DNA from: Muricauda sp. SCSIO 64092
GTDB taxonomy: Bacteria; Bacteroidota; Bacteroidia; Flavobacteriales; Flavobacteriaceae
DNA: 64,000 nt
Assembly (NCBI RefSeq): GCF_023016285.1
Contig: NZ_CP095413.1
Coordinates: 2,604,001-2,668,000, forward strand
Reading direction: 5' to 3'
Numbering within the stretch: position 1 is the first letter of the stretch; the number at the start of each line of letters is the position of its first letter. Positions 36,661 to 45,678 of this stretch are shown here, piece after piece. Position numbers and translations under genes: made by a program. A model generated the notes under the pieces. That model did no database searches. It saw only the letters and a list, made by a program, of their open reading frames with translations, and was not told the origin of the DNA.

Positions 36661-36861
36661 GGTTTTTAACCTTTGATTTCAAAAAACAACAAAATGTTTG
36701 TTTTGTAACAATTTGCGAACATTCCCATTCCAAACAACGTTTAGTGCGGGGAAGCATTCCACACCAACCTGTTGAAGTATTCCTGCCCACTCCCAGTGGT
36801 TTGTCCAAGTCCAAGATGCTTACTTACCGGCTACGGATATGACATATCCATATGACAAAAG

Positions 36862-36896
36862 AAAAACCGCCTGCTGGAATCCCAACAAGCGGCTTT
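36862..36896 (-). terminator. Terminator after mscL
   Basis: On the minus strand CCGCTTGTTGG and CCAGCAGGCGG form an 11-bp stem (with G-U pairs) around GATT, followed by TTTTT. It lies about 40 bp past the mscL stop. The rest of the 326-bp gap to asd holds the asd promoter and no gene. Confidence 0.85.
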
Positions 36897-36936
36897 AAGG
36901 TTACTAAAAGGTGTAGCGGCCTGCCGCTAACGGCTA

Positions 36937-37338
36937 TTATTTTTTAAGGGCGTCCCTAATTTCCGCAAGCAATTCTTCCGCAGTCGGGCCTGCCGGTGCT
37001 GCCGGCGCTTCCTCTTCTTTCTTTTTCAATTTGTTGACTCCTTTTACCACTAAGAACATCACGAAGGCCACGATTAGAAAATCGATGACATTGGTTAAAA
37101 ACGTGCCGTATTCCAAGTAAACTTCTCCTACCATTTCTCCCGTTTCGTTCAAAGTACCCTCTTTAAGTTTCATACGTAAGCTTTTAAAGTCCGACTCAAA
37201 AATCAACCCTATCAAAGGAGAGACAATTCCTCCGGTAAAAGAGGTGACTACTTCTTTAAAAGCAGCACCCATTACGAAACCGACGGCGATATCCACCAGG
37301 TTTCCTTTCATCGCAAACTCTTTAAATTCCTTGAGCAT
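36937..37338 (-). CDS. mscL: Large-conductance mechanosensitive channel MscL
   Basis: The 133-residue protein has an N-terminal helix (MLKEFKEFAMKGNLVDIAVG), pore-lining TM1 (VGFVMGAAFKEVVTSFTGGI), a periplasmic loop, TM2 (FLTNVIDFLIVAFVMFLVVK) and a cytoplasmic bundle (TAEELLAEIRDALKK). The homopentamer opens on membrane tension to release solutes during osmotic downshock. Its length fits the family. A terminator follows it. Confidence 0.97.
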   Translation of the reverse strand: MLKEFKEFAMKGNLVDIAVGFVMGAAFKEVVTSFTGGIVSPLIGLIFESDFKSLRMKLKEGTLNETGEMVGEVYLEYGTFLTNVIDFLIVAFVMFLVVKGVNKLKKKEEEAPAAPAGPTAEELLAEIRDALKK

Positions 37339-37404
37339 TTTTATAGTTTTTAAGTGGTTACAAAGACAAAATACAAAAAATACGTTATGATCTGCTATGA
37401 AGGG

Positions 37405-38511
37405 TTACCATTTAATGACCCGGGTTACCCGAGGGGCTATTGCGGTTAGGATTTCATAGGAAATGCTTTGGGCGGAATGGGCAAAATCCTCTGCCGAATG
37501 TCCCGCTCCAAAGATGATGACCTCATCCCCTTCTTTGCAGTCAATTCCGCTGACATCGATCATTATCATGTCCATACAGACATTGCCTATAATTGGGGCG
37601 GGGGTTCCCTTTACATAGACCAAGGCCTTTCCATTACCGTATTGCCTTCCAATACCATCTGCATGTCCAATGGGCAAGGTGGCGGTAATCCGATAACCAT
37701 CGGAAGTATAGGCCCTGTTGTAACCCACACTTTCCCCTGGCTCTATTTTATGGCGTTGGGAAATTACCGTTTTTAATGTGGCTACCGGTTTCATTTTTTT
37801 GTCAAAGTCGGGATGGTTGCCATAACCATAAAGACCAATGCCGCTTCGGACCATTTCAAACTGTGCTTCGGGATAATTTAGGATTCCAGAGGTATTCAGG
37901 ACATGTCTCATGGGCAAATAGCCCAGTTTTTCCTTTAGATCGAGGCAAATTTTTGTGAAGGTATTTATTTGATTGAGACTGAATTCGCGCTCATTTTCAT
38001 CTTCGGAGGCCGCCAGATGTGAAAGGACCCCCTTGATCCGTAATTCGGTTCGCCCCTTAAGCGTACCGATGACGAAATCTACATCGTTTTCCCAAAAGCC
38101 AAGACGATTGAGCCCTGTATTGAATTTGATGTGGACCGGATAGTCCTGCTGTTGTTGTCGTTGGGCCACGTCCAAAAATTGAAGCAATACTTTTGGGGAA
38201 TATAGGCTGGGCTCCAGACATCTGTCGATTAATTCTTTGAAATGAACGGGTTGGGGATGGAGGACCAAAATTGGAGTGGTAATTCCCGCATCCCGCAACA
38301 GGACCCCTTCTTTTACATAGGCCACGGCAAGATAATCTACCTCTAATTCCTCTAATTTTTTGGCGATGGCCACTACTTCACTACCATAGGCCATCGCCTT
38401 TACCACGGCCATAAATTTGGTTCCGGGAGCTATTCTTGATGTAAGGAATTTATAGTTGTGTTCAAGAGCCGAGAGGTCAATTTCAAGTGTGGTTTCCCCA
38501 ATTCTATCCAT
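37405..38511 (-). CDS. alr: Alanine racemase
   Basis: The 368-residue PLP enzyme makes D-alanine for peptidoglycan. The PLP lysine lies in [13 protein letters not shown], a small variant of the usual VVKANAYGHG. The catalytic tyrosine region is GYNRAYT and the C-terminal substrate loop is [17 protein letters not shown]-barrel and beta domains are both present. It overlaps the 3' end of tdk by 8 bp and is read from the same strand, so translation may be coupled. The pairing of tdk with alr is common in flavobacteria. Confidence 0.95.
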   Translation of the reverse strand: MDRIGETTLEIDLSALEHNYKFLTSRIAPGTKFMAVVKAMAYGSEVVAIAKKLEELEVDYLAVAYVKEGVLLRDAGITTPILVLHPQPVHFKELIDRCLEPSLYSPKVLLQFLDVAQRQQQQDYPVHIKFNTGLNRLGFWENDVDFVIGTLKGRTELRIKGVLSHLAASEDENEREFSLNQINTFTKICLDLKEKLGYLPMRHVLNTSGILNYPEAQFEMVRSGIGLYGYGNHPDFDKKMKPVATLKTVISQRHKIEPGESVGYNRAYTSDGYRITATLPIGHADGIGRQYGNGKALVYVKGTPAPIIGNVCMDMIMIDVSGIDCKEGDEVIIFGAGHSAEDFAHSAQSISYEILTAIAPRVTRVIKW

Positions 38512-39148
38512 TGGCCGCCTTTTTTTTAGGAGCTACCTCTTCTGCATTCACGTCCATCTTACTGATTTTTTCCATCAGCATGGCCTCATAGAAAGCGGCC
38601 CTGCTCAGCGGTTCATATTCTGCGGTTTCGCCAAGCATCACCAGCTTGTCATTGTCGGATTTTCGAAAACTATAATTGGCCAGGTTTCCCGTTCTTGTGC
38701 AAACCGCATGGACTTTGGTAACATATTCTGCCGTGGCCATCAGTGCGGGCATGGGTCCAAAAGGATTGCCTTTGAAATCCATGTCCAGTCCGGCAACTAC
38801 CACACGGATACCCATATTTGCCAAATCGTTGCAGACCGTGACAATTTCATCGTCAAAGAATTGGGCCTCATCAATACCCACCACATCACAGTCATCTGCA
38901 AGTAAACGGATATTTGCAGCTGCGGGAACAGGGGTGGAACGAATTTCATTGGCATCATGCGATACCACCATTTCCTCATTATAACGTGTGTCCACAAGGG
39001 GTTTAAAAATCTCCACCTTTTGCTTTGCAAACTGCGCGCGTTTCAGTCGCCGGATGAGTTCCTCGGTCTTTCCAGAAAACATGGATCCGGTAATGACCTC
39101 TATCCAACCAAATTGTTCTTTTGGGTTTACCGTGTTTTCTAAGAACAT
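38504..39148 (-). CDS. tdk: Thymidine kinase, type II
   Basis: The 214-residue enzyme phosphorylates thymidine to dTMP for nucleotide salvage. P-loop [17 protein letters not shown], the DEAQFF motif ([13 protein letters not shown]) and the lasso region NYSFRKSDN are present. The zinc-binding CxxC of many TK1-type enzymes is reduced to a single Cys ([12 protein letters not shown]), a change I believe common in Bacteroidota. It is first in the tdk-alr pair. Confidence 0.95.
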   Translation of the reverse strand: MFLENTVNPKEQFGWIEVITGSMFSGKTEELIRRLKRAQFAKQKVEIFKPLVDTRYNEEMVVSHDANEIRSTPVPAAANIRLLADDCDVVGIDEAQFFDDEIVTVCNDLANMGIRVVVAGLDMDFKGNPFGPMPALMATAEYVTKVHAVCTRTGNLANYSFRKSDNDKLVMLGETAEYEPLSRAAFYEAMLMEKISKMDVNAEEVAPKKKAANG

Positions 39149-39308
39149 GTTGTATTTTTAAACGAAATTAAGGGGTTTGTCCGTTCTACTATTGCAGAAG
39201 TGATAAAATTAGTAAAAATACCCCCTCATCAATACCTCGAAATTTAACCTTTTGTTTTTAAAAAGGCACGGATTTTGGTAGTACATTTAAAGTAAAAGTT
39301 GAAGAGTT

Positions 39309-39989
39309 ATGAAACGTAGACTAAGGGAGGAATTGGTAAAGCTGTCCACGGATATCATTACATCCAGGGAAGACAAGGAGTTGACGGAATTGTACGAAAC
39401 GGCCAAGGATCTTTATGAGAAACTGGCGGTCCTAAAGTTCATTGATGAGAAGTTAAACGATGTTCAAGTAGATGTTTCCAAGAACGTTGTTGCGGCCCGA
39501 TTTGAGAAAATGGCCAATGCGGTAATAAGCGGTAATAAGTCCGTGCCGGAAAACAATCCACACGAAGAGGATATTATCACGCCTGGAATGGATACCATCA
39601 AACATATGGTTTCGGAAATGCCCAATGAGGCCTTGGAATATATTTTTGGGGATTTCATTGCCAAACCTGAAACCATCAAAAATGATAAGGAACTGTTGTC
39701 CCCGGAACCAACCGTGGAACATACCTCTTCAAAGGCAAAATCCTTGAACGATAAGCTGACCCAAAATTTGAATATTGGCTTGAATGACCGTTTGGCTTTC
39801 GTGAAGCATTTGTTCAATGGAAGTTTGGATGATTATAATCGGGTCATTTCCCAATTGAATACCATCGACTCCGAAGAGCGCTCAATGGCCTTTATTTCCA
39901 ATATGGTAAAGCCGGAATACAACAACTGGCAGGGCAAAGAGGACTATGAGAACCGGTTTATGGGGATAATAGAACGTAAATTCTCCTGA
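39309..39989 (+). CDS. Conserved hypothetical protein
   Basis: The 226-residue protein is of unknown function. There is no signal peptide or TM. The N-terminal 50 residues are helical and charged. The middle (about 80-150) is rich in Pro, Glu and Ser and probably disordered. The C-terminal 75 residues (IGLNDRLAFVKHLFNGSLDD, then YNRVISQLNTIDS) form a compact helical block that I believe is conserved across Bacteroidota. The acidic linker suggests a protein-binding role. It may be cotranscribed with the DoxX-like gene 44 bp on. Confidence 0.75.
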   Translation: MKRRLREELVKLSTDIITSREDKELTELYETAKDLYEKLAVLKFIDEKLNDVQVDVSKNVVAARFEKMANAVISGNKSVPENNPHEEDIITPGMDTIKHMVSEMPNEALEYIFGDFIAKPETIKNDKELLSPEPTVEHTSSKAKSLNDKLTQNLNIGLNDRLAFVKHLFNGSLDDYNRVISQLNTIDSEERSMAFISNMVKPEYNNWQGKEDYENRFMGIIERKFS

Positions 39990-40033
39990 CTCCCATTAAT
40001 TCTTACCTTTAGGGAGAAACAACATCCAATATT

Positions 40034-40387
40034 ATGCTCAAGAAGATTCTTTATTGGGCGTCAACGGGTATATTGACGCTCATTATGCTATTCTCTGCCT
40101 ACAACTACTTCTTTAATCATGAAATGATTGTTGAATTTTTCGAGAATATGGGGTATCCCACCTATTTGATCTATCCATTGGCGATTGCAAAATTATTGGG
40201 ATTGATTACCATTTGGGGTAATTTTTCAACATCTTTAAAAGAGTGGGCCTATGCAGGATTTTTCTTTAATACCCTACTTGCTTTTTTTGCCCATTATATG
40301 GTCAGTGATGGGCAACATATTGGAGCCGTAATAGCCTTCGTTGCGGTGATGCTCTCTTATTTTACCGGAAAACAAGTCAGACCCTAG
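40034..40387 (+). CDS. DoxX-like membrane protein
   Basis: The 117-residue inner-membrane protein has four predicted TM segments (about 8-26, 46-65, 72-90 and 93-112). The sequence pattern (FSAYNYFFNHEMIVEFFENMGYPTYLIYPL) matches the DoxX-like family of small Bacteroidota membrane proteins. No catalytic motif is seen. It ends 9 bp before rsmI, so the two may share a transcript. Confidence 0.8.
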   Translation: MLKKILYWASTGILTLIMLFSAYNYFFNHEMIVEFFENMGYPTYLIYPLAIAKLLGLITIWGNFSTSLKEWAYAGFFFNTLLAFFAHYMVSDGQHIGAVIAFVAVMLSYFTGKQVRP

Positions 40388-40396
40388 CACTATACC

Positions 40397-41068
40397 ATGG
40401 GGAAGTTGTACTTGGTGCCTACGCCCATAGGCAATTTGGAGGATATGACACTAAGGGGTATAAAGGTCTTACATGACGTAGATCTAATTTTGGCCGAAGA
40501 TACCCGTACCAGTGGAAAGCTTTTGAAGCACTTTGAAATTGACACCCCATTACAAAGTCACCACATGCACAATGAGCACAAAACTGTGAATGGCCTGGTA
40601 CAAAAATTAAAGTCCGGGACAACCATTGCCTTGATTTCCGATGCCGGGACCCCGGCCATTTCAGATCCCGGGTTTTTGTTGACCCGGACCTGTCTGGAGA
40701 ATGCCATTGAGGTGGAATGTTTGCCGGGGGCAACGGCTTTTGTTCCTGCGCTTGTCAATAGTGGACTGCCCAACGACCGTTTTGTTTTTGAAGGCTTTTT
40801 GCCCCTAAAGAAAGGACGGCAAACACGATTGCAACAGTTGGCGGAAGAAACGCGAACCATGGTGTTTTATGAATCACCCCATAAATTGTTGAAGACCTTA
40901 GCTCAATTTTCGGACTATTTTGGAAGGGACAGATCGGTCTCCATATCGCGTGAATTGACCAAAATGTATGAAGAAACGGTACGGGGAACCCTTGAGGAGG
41001 TTATTTCCCATTTTGAGGGCAAACCGCCAAAAGGTGAATTCGTTGTAGTAGTTGGCGGGAAAAAATAA
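40397..41068 (+). CDS. rsmI: 16S rRNA 2'-O-ribose C1402 methyltransferase RsmI
   Basis: The 223-residue SAM enzyme is of the tetrapyrrole-methylase fold. Characteristic motifs are LYLVPTPIGNLEDMTLRGIK, AEDTRTSGKLL, LISDAGTPAISDPGF and the PGATAFVPALVNSGLP loop. YESPHKLLKTL is also typical. It methylates C1402 of 16S rRNA in the decoding centre. It is shorter than E. coli RsmI (286 residues) because it lacks the C-terminal extension; I believe this is normal in Bacteroidota. Confidence 0.95.
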   Translation: MGKLYLVPTPIGNLEDMTLRGIKVLHDVDLILAEDTRTSGKLLKHFEIDTPLQSHHMHNEHKTVNGLVQKLKSGTTIALISDAGTPAISDPGFLLTRTCLENAIEVECLPGATAFVPALVNSGLPNDRFVFEGFLPLKKGRQTRLQQLAEETRTMVFYESPHKLLKTLAQFSDYFGRDRSVSISRELTKMYEETVRGTLEEVISHFEGKPPKGEFVVVVGGKK

Positions 41069-41121
41069 ACCGTAAGCATTATTGGGTTTTTTCGACGAAC
41101 CTCCTACAACCTTAAACTAAA

Positions 41122-42174
41122 ATGGTTCAGAAATTCTTTCCCGAACTGGGCAAGGTTTATTTTATCAACCAGTATACCTTGTTCCACATTCTTTCTGGGT
41201 CAGGAAGCATCCAAGTAGATTTTAATAATTATTTCGATTGGCAGGACAAGGCCATTTATTTGGAGAAAGGGCAGTACATTAAATTTCTTTCGGACGATTT
41301 TGTGGTTCGCAAAATTGAATTTCCAAACAAAACAATCTTTCAAAACAAAGAGGTCCGGGTGCTTTTTAAGCATTTAATTTCGTTGGGCTACATCAATTTT
41401 AATGAGTGCGATGAATGCCAGAAGTACCTGTCCAGCACCGTTTTTTCTGAAAACAATAGTGAGATTATCGATATTTCTTCAAAACAATGGTTTTGGCAAA
41501 ACCCGTTTCAGGCCAGTAAGGAAGAGTATCAAATCATCTTTGACATCAAGGAAATTATTGATGTGGAATATGGTAATCGTCTTTCCAATAATGATTTGGT
41601 GGCCTTAATGTCAGAAAATGGGTATAGTGCCCAAGCCTTGGTGAAGGATAAGGTTGGTATTTCGGTAAAGGCCTTACTATCAAAAAAACGATTGATTGAG
41701 AGCAAAAAGCAGTTGGCATTTACGGATAAAAATGTCCAGGAAATTACATATAACGTGGGATATAAAGATCCGGCATATTTCAATCGGCTTTTTAAGAACA
41801 CCACTGGGCAAACGCCCAATCAATTCCGCAAAGGCTTTGACTATTCGAACAGGGATACTTTTGCCCAAAATCTTATGGAACTGCTCAAAAACCATCACAA
41901 GCAACAACGTTCTTTGTCGTTTTACGCAGATAAGATGAACCTTTCCATTAAGGCCCTTTCCAAAAAGACCCGTTCCAAGATGAATGCTTCCGTGGGCCAA
42001 TTGATTCGAAATGAGGTGGTCTTAAGCTCACAGAAGTTGCTTTTACAGGGCATGTCCATAAAGGAAGTCGCCTATACCCTTGGGTTTGAGGAACCCAATC
42101 ACTTCTCCCACTTTTTTAAGAAATACACGGGTTCCACTCCTAAGCACTTTAAAAGCAAAAAGTACAATCCTTAG
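41122..42174 (+). CDS. AraC-family regulator with two tandem DNA-binding domains
   Basis: The 350 residues start with a cupin-like sensor (about 1-115, HILSGSGSIQVDF, KGQYIKF). Two AraC-type double-HTH domains follow, at about 155-237 (VQEITYNVGYKDPAYFNRLF, NQFRK) and 260-347 (IKEVAYTLGFEEPNHFSHFF, KHFK). Most family members have one. The second is the better match to consensus, and the first is more degenerate at its first helix. The doubled domain may bind a long or double operator. The accessory genes just downstream on the same strand are possible targets. Confidence 0.88.
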   Translation: MVQKFFPELGKVYFINQYTLFHILSGSGSIQVDFNNYFDWQDKAIYLEKGQYIKFLSDDFVVRKIEFPNKTIFQNKEVRVLFKHLISLGYINFNECDECQKYLSSTVFSENNSEIIDISSKQWFWQNPFQASKEEYQIIFDIKEIIDVEYGNRLSNNDLVALMSENGYSAQALVKDKVGISVKALLSKKRLIESKKQLAFTDKNVQEITYNVGYKDPAYFNRLFKNTTGQTPNQFRKGFDYSNRDTFAQNLMELLKNHHKQQRSLSFYADKMNLSIKALSKKTRSKMNASVGQLIRNEVVLSSQKLLLQGMSIKEVAYTLGFEEPNHFSHFFKKYTGSTPKHFKSKKYNP

Positions 42175-42268
42175 CGTTCTTTTTGTAGGTCTCCTCCCGC
42201 ACAACAGACAGAAATTTGCCATGTAATTACAAATCAAATTTTTGTTTAATCATTTAAAGAATATTGAA

Positions 42269-42622
42269 ATGGATATCAAATCACTTGCCATGCAAATGGA
42301 TGGTGTTGTGGCTCAAGGCGCCATTGTTGATGCGGTAAAACGGTTTTTTGCCGAAGAAGCAACAACATCAGACTATAACGGAATGGCTACCACAAACAAA
42401 CAACAGATGGTTGAAAAGATGGAAGGTTTCGCAGGGGCCATTGCCCAAGTGAACGGAATTAAACATCATGTAACCCTAGTTGATGGAAATGAATCTGCAT
42501 CAGAGTTCACCTTTGACTTTGATATGAAAGACAACAGCAAAGTGTATTGGCATGAAATTATTCGCAGATCGTGGAACGATGAAGGAAAAGTAACACGCGA
42601 AGAATACTTTAATGCGCAATAG
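42269..42622 (+). CDS. SnoaL/NTF2-like small protein
   Basis: The 117 residues are read from the ATG at 42269; the upstream TTG at 42242 is less likely. The fold pattern is NTF2-like: an N-terminal helix (GAIVDAVKRFFAEEA), then strands SASEFTFDFDMKDNSKVYW and a C-terminal REEYFNAQ. No catalytic residues can be assigned. It lies downstream of the AraC-type regulator gene. Confidence 0.75.
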   Translation: MDIKSLAMQMDGVVAQGAIVDAVKRFFAEEATTSDYNGMATTNKQQMVEKMEGFAGAIAQVNGIKHHVTLVDGNESASEFTFDFDMKDNSKVYWHEIIRRSWNDEGKVTREEYFNAQ

Positions 42623-42814
42623 CTTAAAATGAGTACCTCTAATACGTTTAAACCAAACGGAACATATACGCGGGATAGATTTTATTTCAGCTCAATTTTT
42701 ACTAGAGCCCGATGGCAAAGACCAATTTGTCCTTTGAACGCAAAGAAGCATTTGAGCAGTTCCAATGACAAATAGAGGTCTGCACAAAAAAAACAATTTT
42801 AAAAAGAAAGAAAA

Positions 42815-43279
42815 ATGAAAGATTTAGCGACAATAATGGTGTTTGTACTTACTGTTGGAACTTCAGTGGTGGGGTATGCACAGAACAAGAAAGCAAACAA
42901 TATTGATGATAGTGAAATTGCCCTTCAGGGGTATAGCCCAGTATCTTATTTGGAATTGGGATTGGCGCAAAGAGGTTCTAAACAACACAAATCCACTTAT
43001 GAAGGCATTTCCTATTATTTTACTTCTGCGGAACAAAAAGCCATTTTTGAAAAGAACCCAAGGAAGTATATGCCGCAGTATGGTGGGTTTTGCGCTTTCG
43101 GTATTTATGCAGGGGCAAAGTTTAGGATAGACCCCAACAAATTTGTCGTCGACAATGGCAAGTATTATTTGTTTTTGAACGACTTGGAAGTAGATGCAAA
43201 ACAATTATGGATGGCCGAAAACGATAAAGCCAAATTGAAGCGTACGGCCGACACCAACTGGAAAAAGTTGAGCAAATAA
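42815..43279 (+). CDS. Exported YHS-domain protein
   Basis: The 154-residue protein has a signal peptide (cleavage near GYAQ-NKK) and a YHS domain: ALQGYSPVSYL, YEGISYYFTSAEQKAIFEKN and PRKYMPQYGGFCAFGIYAG. The YHS domain is found in metal-handling and oxygenase-linked proteins. The single Cys in GGFCAFG and nearby Tyr residues could bind a metal. It is followed 30 bp on by a small membrane-protein gene, probably in one transcript. Confidence 0.88.
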   Translation: MKDLATIMVFVLTVGTSVVGYAQNKKANNIDDSEIALQGYSPVSYLELGLAQRGSKQHKSTYEGISYYFTSAEQKAIFEKNPRKYMPQYGGFCAFGIYAGAKFRIDPNKFVVDNGKYYLFLNDLEVDAKQLWMAENDKAKLKRTADTNWKKLSK

Positions 43280-43309
43280 GAATAATTGGCAATCTCATAA
43301 ACACATATC

Positions 43310-43663
43310 ATGAAATTTGTAACAAAACGAATACATGCTTTTTTGGACTATCCTGTAGCAGTAGCTTTAGTGGCTTTACCCTTTCTATTGGGACTGGGGA
43401 GTTCAAACCCTTTGGCACTATACTTATCGGTAACAACGGGGGTGGCCGCCTTTGTATTGACCCTATTAACGGATCACCATTTGGGGGTGTTCCGTGTGAT
43501 ACCTTATAAATTCCATCTGTTGGTGGACTTTTTAGTGGCCATCCTATTTATCGCGACCCCATTTGTGTTGTCATTTAATGGAATGGACGCTTTTTACTAT
43601 TGGATCAATGGTGTTGCGGTATTGATTGTAGTGGGCCTTCATAAACCCGAACCAGCAATTTGA
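43310..43663 (+). CDS. Small four-TM membrane protein (SPW-like)
   Basis: The 117-residue inner-membrane protein has four TM segments (about 11-29, 32-50, 64-84 and 90-108). DYPVAVALVALPFLLGLG and VDFLVAILFIATPFVLSFNG form an internal duplication with the two-TM pattern of SPW-repeat proteins. Function unknown. It sits with the YHS gene and may share its role. Confidence 0.7.
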   Translation: MKFVTKRIHAFLDYPVAVALVALPFLLGLGSSNPLALYLSVTTGVAAFVLTLLTDHHLGVFRVIPYKFHLLVDFLVAILFIATPFVLSFNGMDAFYYWINGVAVLIVVGLHKPEPAI

Positions 43664-43685
43664 TTTTTTGGATTTTGATTTATTC

Positions 43686-43722
43686 ATCAAGCATGTTGGT
43701 CATTTGGTCAACGTGCTTTGAT
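43686..43722. repeat. Strong inverted repeat after the membrane-protein gene
   Basis: ATCAAGCATGTTG and CAACGTGCTTTGAT can pair over about 12 bp with one mismatch and one bulged base, around a 10-base loop. It lies 23 bp past the stop codon. There is no T run, so it may be a 3' stabilising hairpin or a factor-dependent terminator. The rest of the 271-bp gap shows nothing clear. Confidence 0.5.
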
Positions 43723-43934
43723 GGTTATGACCTTAAAAATGATTTTGTAAGACAATGGCACAAAGGACAAAATTGGAGAACTATGATTGATACCCCAGCC
43801 AATGGAAGGGGAATGTATAGCGTATGAACAACATTTGTTCTCTATCCACAGAATGGTCCATATCGAAAAGGGAATACACTCATGGCCATTCGGACCCTAA
43901 TAGGGTTTTCATACATTTAAACAAATAGACGCCA

Positions 43935-44510
43935 ATGCAAGAACTATTAAAGGAAATAAGAGGGTGCCATCTGTGCAGCAAATATTTGCCACTGGGACCA
44001 AGACCCATTGTTACCGCCCACCCAGGTTCTAAAATAGCTATTATTGGTCAGGCACCGGGAACCAAGGTCCACAAAACGGGAGTTCCCTGGGATGACCCCA
44101 GTGGAAAACAATTGAGAAAATGGTTGGGGGTCACGGATGCGCAGTTTTATGACGAAAAGATATTTGCGTTGATTCCCATGGGTTTTTGCTACCCTGGCAA
44201 GGGAAAATCGGGGGATTTACCACCAAGACCGGAATGTGCACCCTTATGGCACAAAAAGCTGCTTGGGGAATTAACGGACTTAAAACTGACCATTTTAATT
44301 GGGCAATATGCCCAGCAGTACTACTTAGGGGAGCGCAGGAAAAGGAACCTTACGCAGACCGTACAGGATTACCGGGATTATCTGCCAGACTATTTTGTTT
44401 TGCCCCACCCATCCCCAAGAAATCGATTTTGGTTAAGCCAAAATCCCTGGTTTGCCAATGAGGTCCTGCCCGTATTGAAGGAACATGTTGCGAAGGCTTT
44501 TGATGCATAG
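43935..44510 (+). CDS. Family-4-like (Fe-S) uracil-DNA glycosylase protein
   Basis: The 191-residue protein is of the uracil-DNA glycosylase superfamily (COG1573 type). The catalytic-loop motif reads IIGQAPGTKVHKTGVPWDD, the second motif is HPSPRNR, and LIGQYAQQYYL is typical of the family. Cysteines C11, C14 (CHLC), C85 (GFCYPG) and C101 (PECAPLW) have the spacing of the four that hold the 4Fe-4S cluster in family 4 enzymes. GQAPG replaces the usual GEAPG, so activity may differ. It is likely to remove uracil or act in another nucleic-acid repair step. Confidence 0.85.
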   Translation: MQELLKEIRGCHLCSKYLPLGPRPIVTAHPGSKIAIIGQAPGTKVHKTGVPWDDPSGKQLRKWLGVTDAQFYDEKIFALIPMGFCYPGKGKSGDLPPRPECAPLWHKKLLGELTDLKLTILIGQYAQQYYLGERRKRNLTQTVQDYRDYLPDYFVLPHPSPRNRFWLSQNPWFANEVLPVLKEHVAKAFDA

Positions 44511-44546
44511 GGTACATTGGGAAACAATTAAATTATCGTTAAACAT

Positions 44547-44586
44547 TTGTATATACAACTATTGTATAGAAAAATAATTATTTTTG
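44547..44586 (+). promoter_or_regulatory. Palindrome and -7 box upstream of the NTF2-like gene
   Basis: TTGTATATACAA (44547-44558) is a perfect palindrome. Twenty bases on is TATTTTTG (44579-44586), which fits TAnnTTTG and lies 22 bases before the ATG at 44609. A -33 TTG at the standard spacing is missing, so an activator at the palindrome may be needed. Confidence 0.45.
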
Positions 44587-44608
44587 AGTAATCGAAAAAT
44601 AGATAGCA

Positions 44609-44965
44609 ATGAGTTATAAAGAAAAAGCACAGGACATTTACCATCAATTGCAACAAGGAAAACTTCTGGATGCATTTGACAAGTATTATGCAGAACAGGT
44701 GGTTATGACCGAGCCTAGGGGAACCAGGGAAGGGAAAGCGGAATGCCGGGCCTATGAGGAACAGTTTTTAAATAACATCCAGGAATTTCATTCTTTGGAG
44801 ATCAATAAGGTAGGTTCAAATGAAGATGAAGCAACTTCCTTTGTGGAATCCACTATGGATGTGACCTTCAAGGATGGCAACAGGGTAACCATGGAACAAG
44901 TTGCCGTACAGCAATGGGAAGACGATCACATTGTCCATGAACGCTTTTACTACAACAATGCTTAA
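44609..44965 (+). CDS. NTF2/SnoaL-like small protein
   Basis: The 118-residue cytoplasmic protein has helix EKAQDIYHQLQQGKLLDAFD, then KYYAEQVVMTEPRGTREGKA and strands FVESTMDVTFKDGNRV and EDDHIVHERFYYNN, an NTF2-like fold. It is closest to the gene at 24171. It has its own promoter-like region and a strong terminator, so it is monocistronic. Ligand unknown. Confidence 0.8.
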   Translation: MSYKEKAQDIYHQLQQGKLLDAFDKYYAEQVVMTEPRGTREGKAECRAYEEQFLNNIQEFHSLEINKVGSNEDEATSFVESTMDVTFKDGNRVTMEQVAVQQWEDDHIVHERFYYNNA

Positions 44966-44985
44966 GTGTAGCTGAAATTTAGGTA

Positions 44986-45011
44986 AAACCCGCGAAACTG
45001 CGGGTTTTTTT
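44986..45011 (+). terminator. Rho-independent terminator
   Basis: A GC-rich stem AACCCGC / GCGGGTT with loop GAAACT, followed by a T run, about 20 bp past the stop of the NTF2-like gene. Confidence 0.92.
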
Positions 45012-45070
45012 ATTTAGGGGCTCCCGTTGGAAATCATTATTCGGATGGCGCAGTAAACCCTATAGGGCCA

Positions 45071-45652
45071 TTAGTTCATCATACGCCTAAGTCGGCTAAA
45101 TGTTTCTGGTTTCATGTTAAGATAGGAGGCCAGATACTTTTGGGGTATCACTTTCAATGCCTCTGGACAACGCTGCATGAAAGCAATATATCGCTCTTCC
45201 GCGGAGAGGGTCAATAACTCTACTTCCCTAAATAATCTTCCAAAAAGGATATCCTGGAAAAAATGGTGCCTCCATTTGTAAAAATCAGGGTGGGCCTCAA
45301 ACAAGCTGAGGTAATCACTTCTTGAAATTCCCAAGAGCTTAGAAGGTTTTAGGGCTTCCAAAAAGGTATCTGCCGGTTTTTGGTGCAGGAAGGAGTCAAA
45401 TATCCCTGATGGACTGCCCGTATATGAAAACCCAAGGACTACTTTATCGCCTTTTTGGTTGAGTAAATACATGGCCTGTACGCCCTCCAGGACTACATAA
45501 AAGTGTTTTTCAATGCGACCAGCTTCCGTGATAAGCTCATTTTGTTTAAAGGTATATTCCTTCCAAAGATTTAGAAAATAGGCTTGCTGTTCTGATTGAA
45601 GTTGGGCCGCTTTAAAGAATGATAGCAGGATGCGTTTGGCGGGTTGTTCCAT
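45071..45652 (-). CDS. CRP/FNR-type cyclic-nucleotide-binding-fold regulator
   Basis: The 193-residue protein has a cupin-like effector domain (about 20-110, YTFKQNELITEAGRIEKHFY, VVLEGVQAMYLL). A long dimer helix follows, then a C-terminal winged helix (about 150-190, IPQKYLASYLNMKPETFSRL). The cAMP-contact Glu/Arg pair is not obvious, so the effector is probably not cAMP, and no FNR-type Cys cluster is present. Such regulators are common in flavobacteria. The DinB-like gene lies 26 bp upstream on the same strand. Confidence 0.88.
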   Translation of the reverse strand: MEQPAKRILLSFFKAAQLQSEQQAYFLNLWKEYTFKQNELITEAGRIEKHFYVVLEGVQAMYLLNQKGDKVVLGFSYTGSPSGIFDSFLHQKPADTFLEALKPSKLLGISRSDYLSLFEAHPDFYKWRHHFFQDILFGRLFREVELLTLSAEERYIAFMQRCPEALKVIPQKYLASYLNMKPETFSRLRRMMN

Positions 45653-45678
45653 TTGTGCTTAAAGATACACATCAAAGT

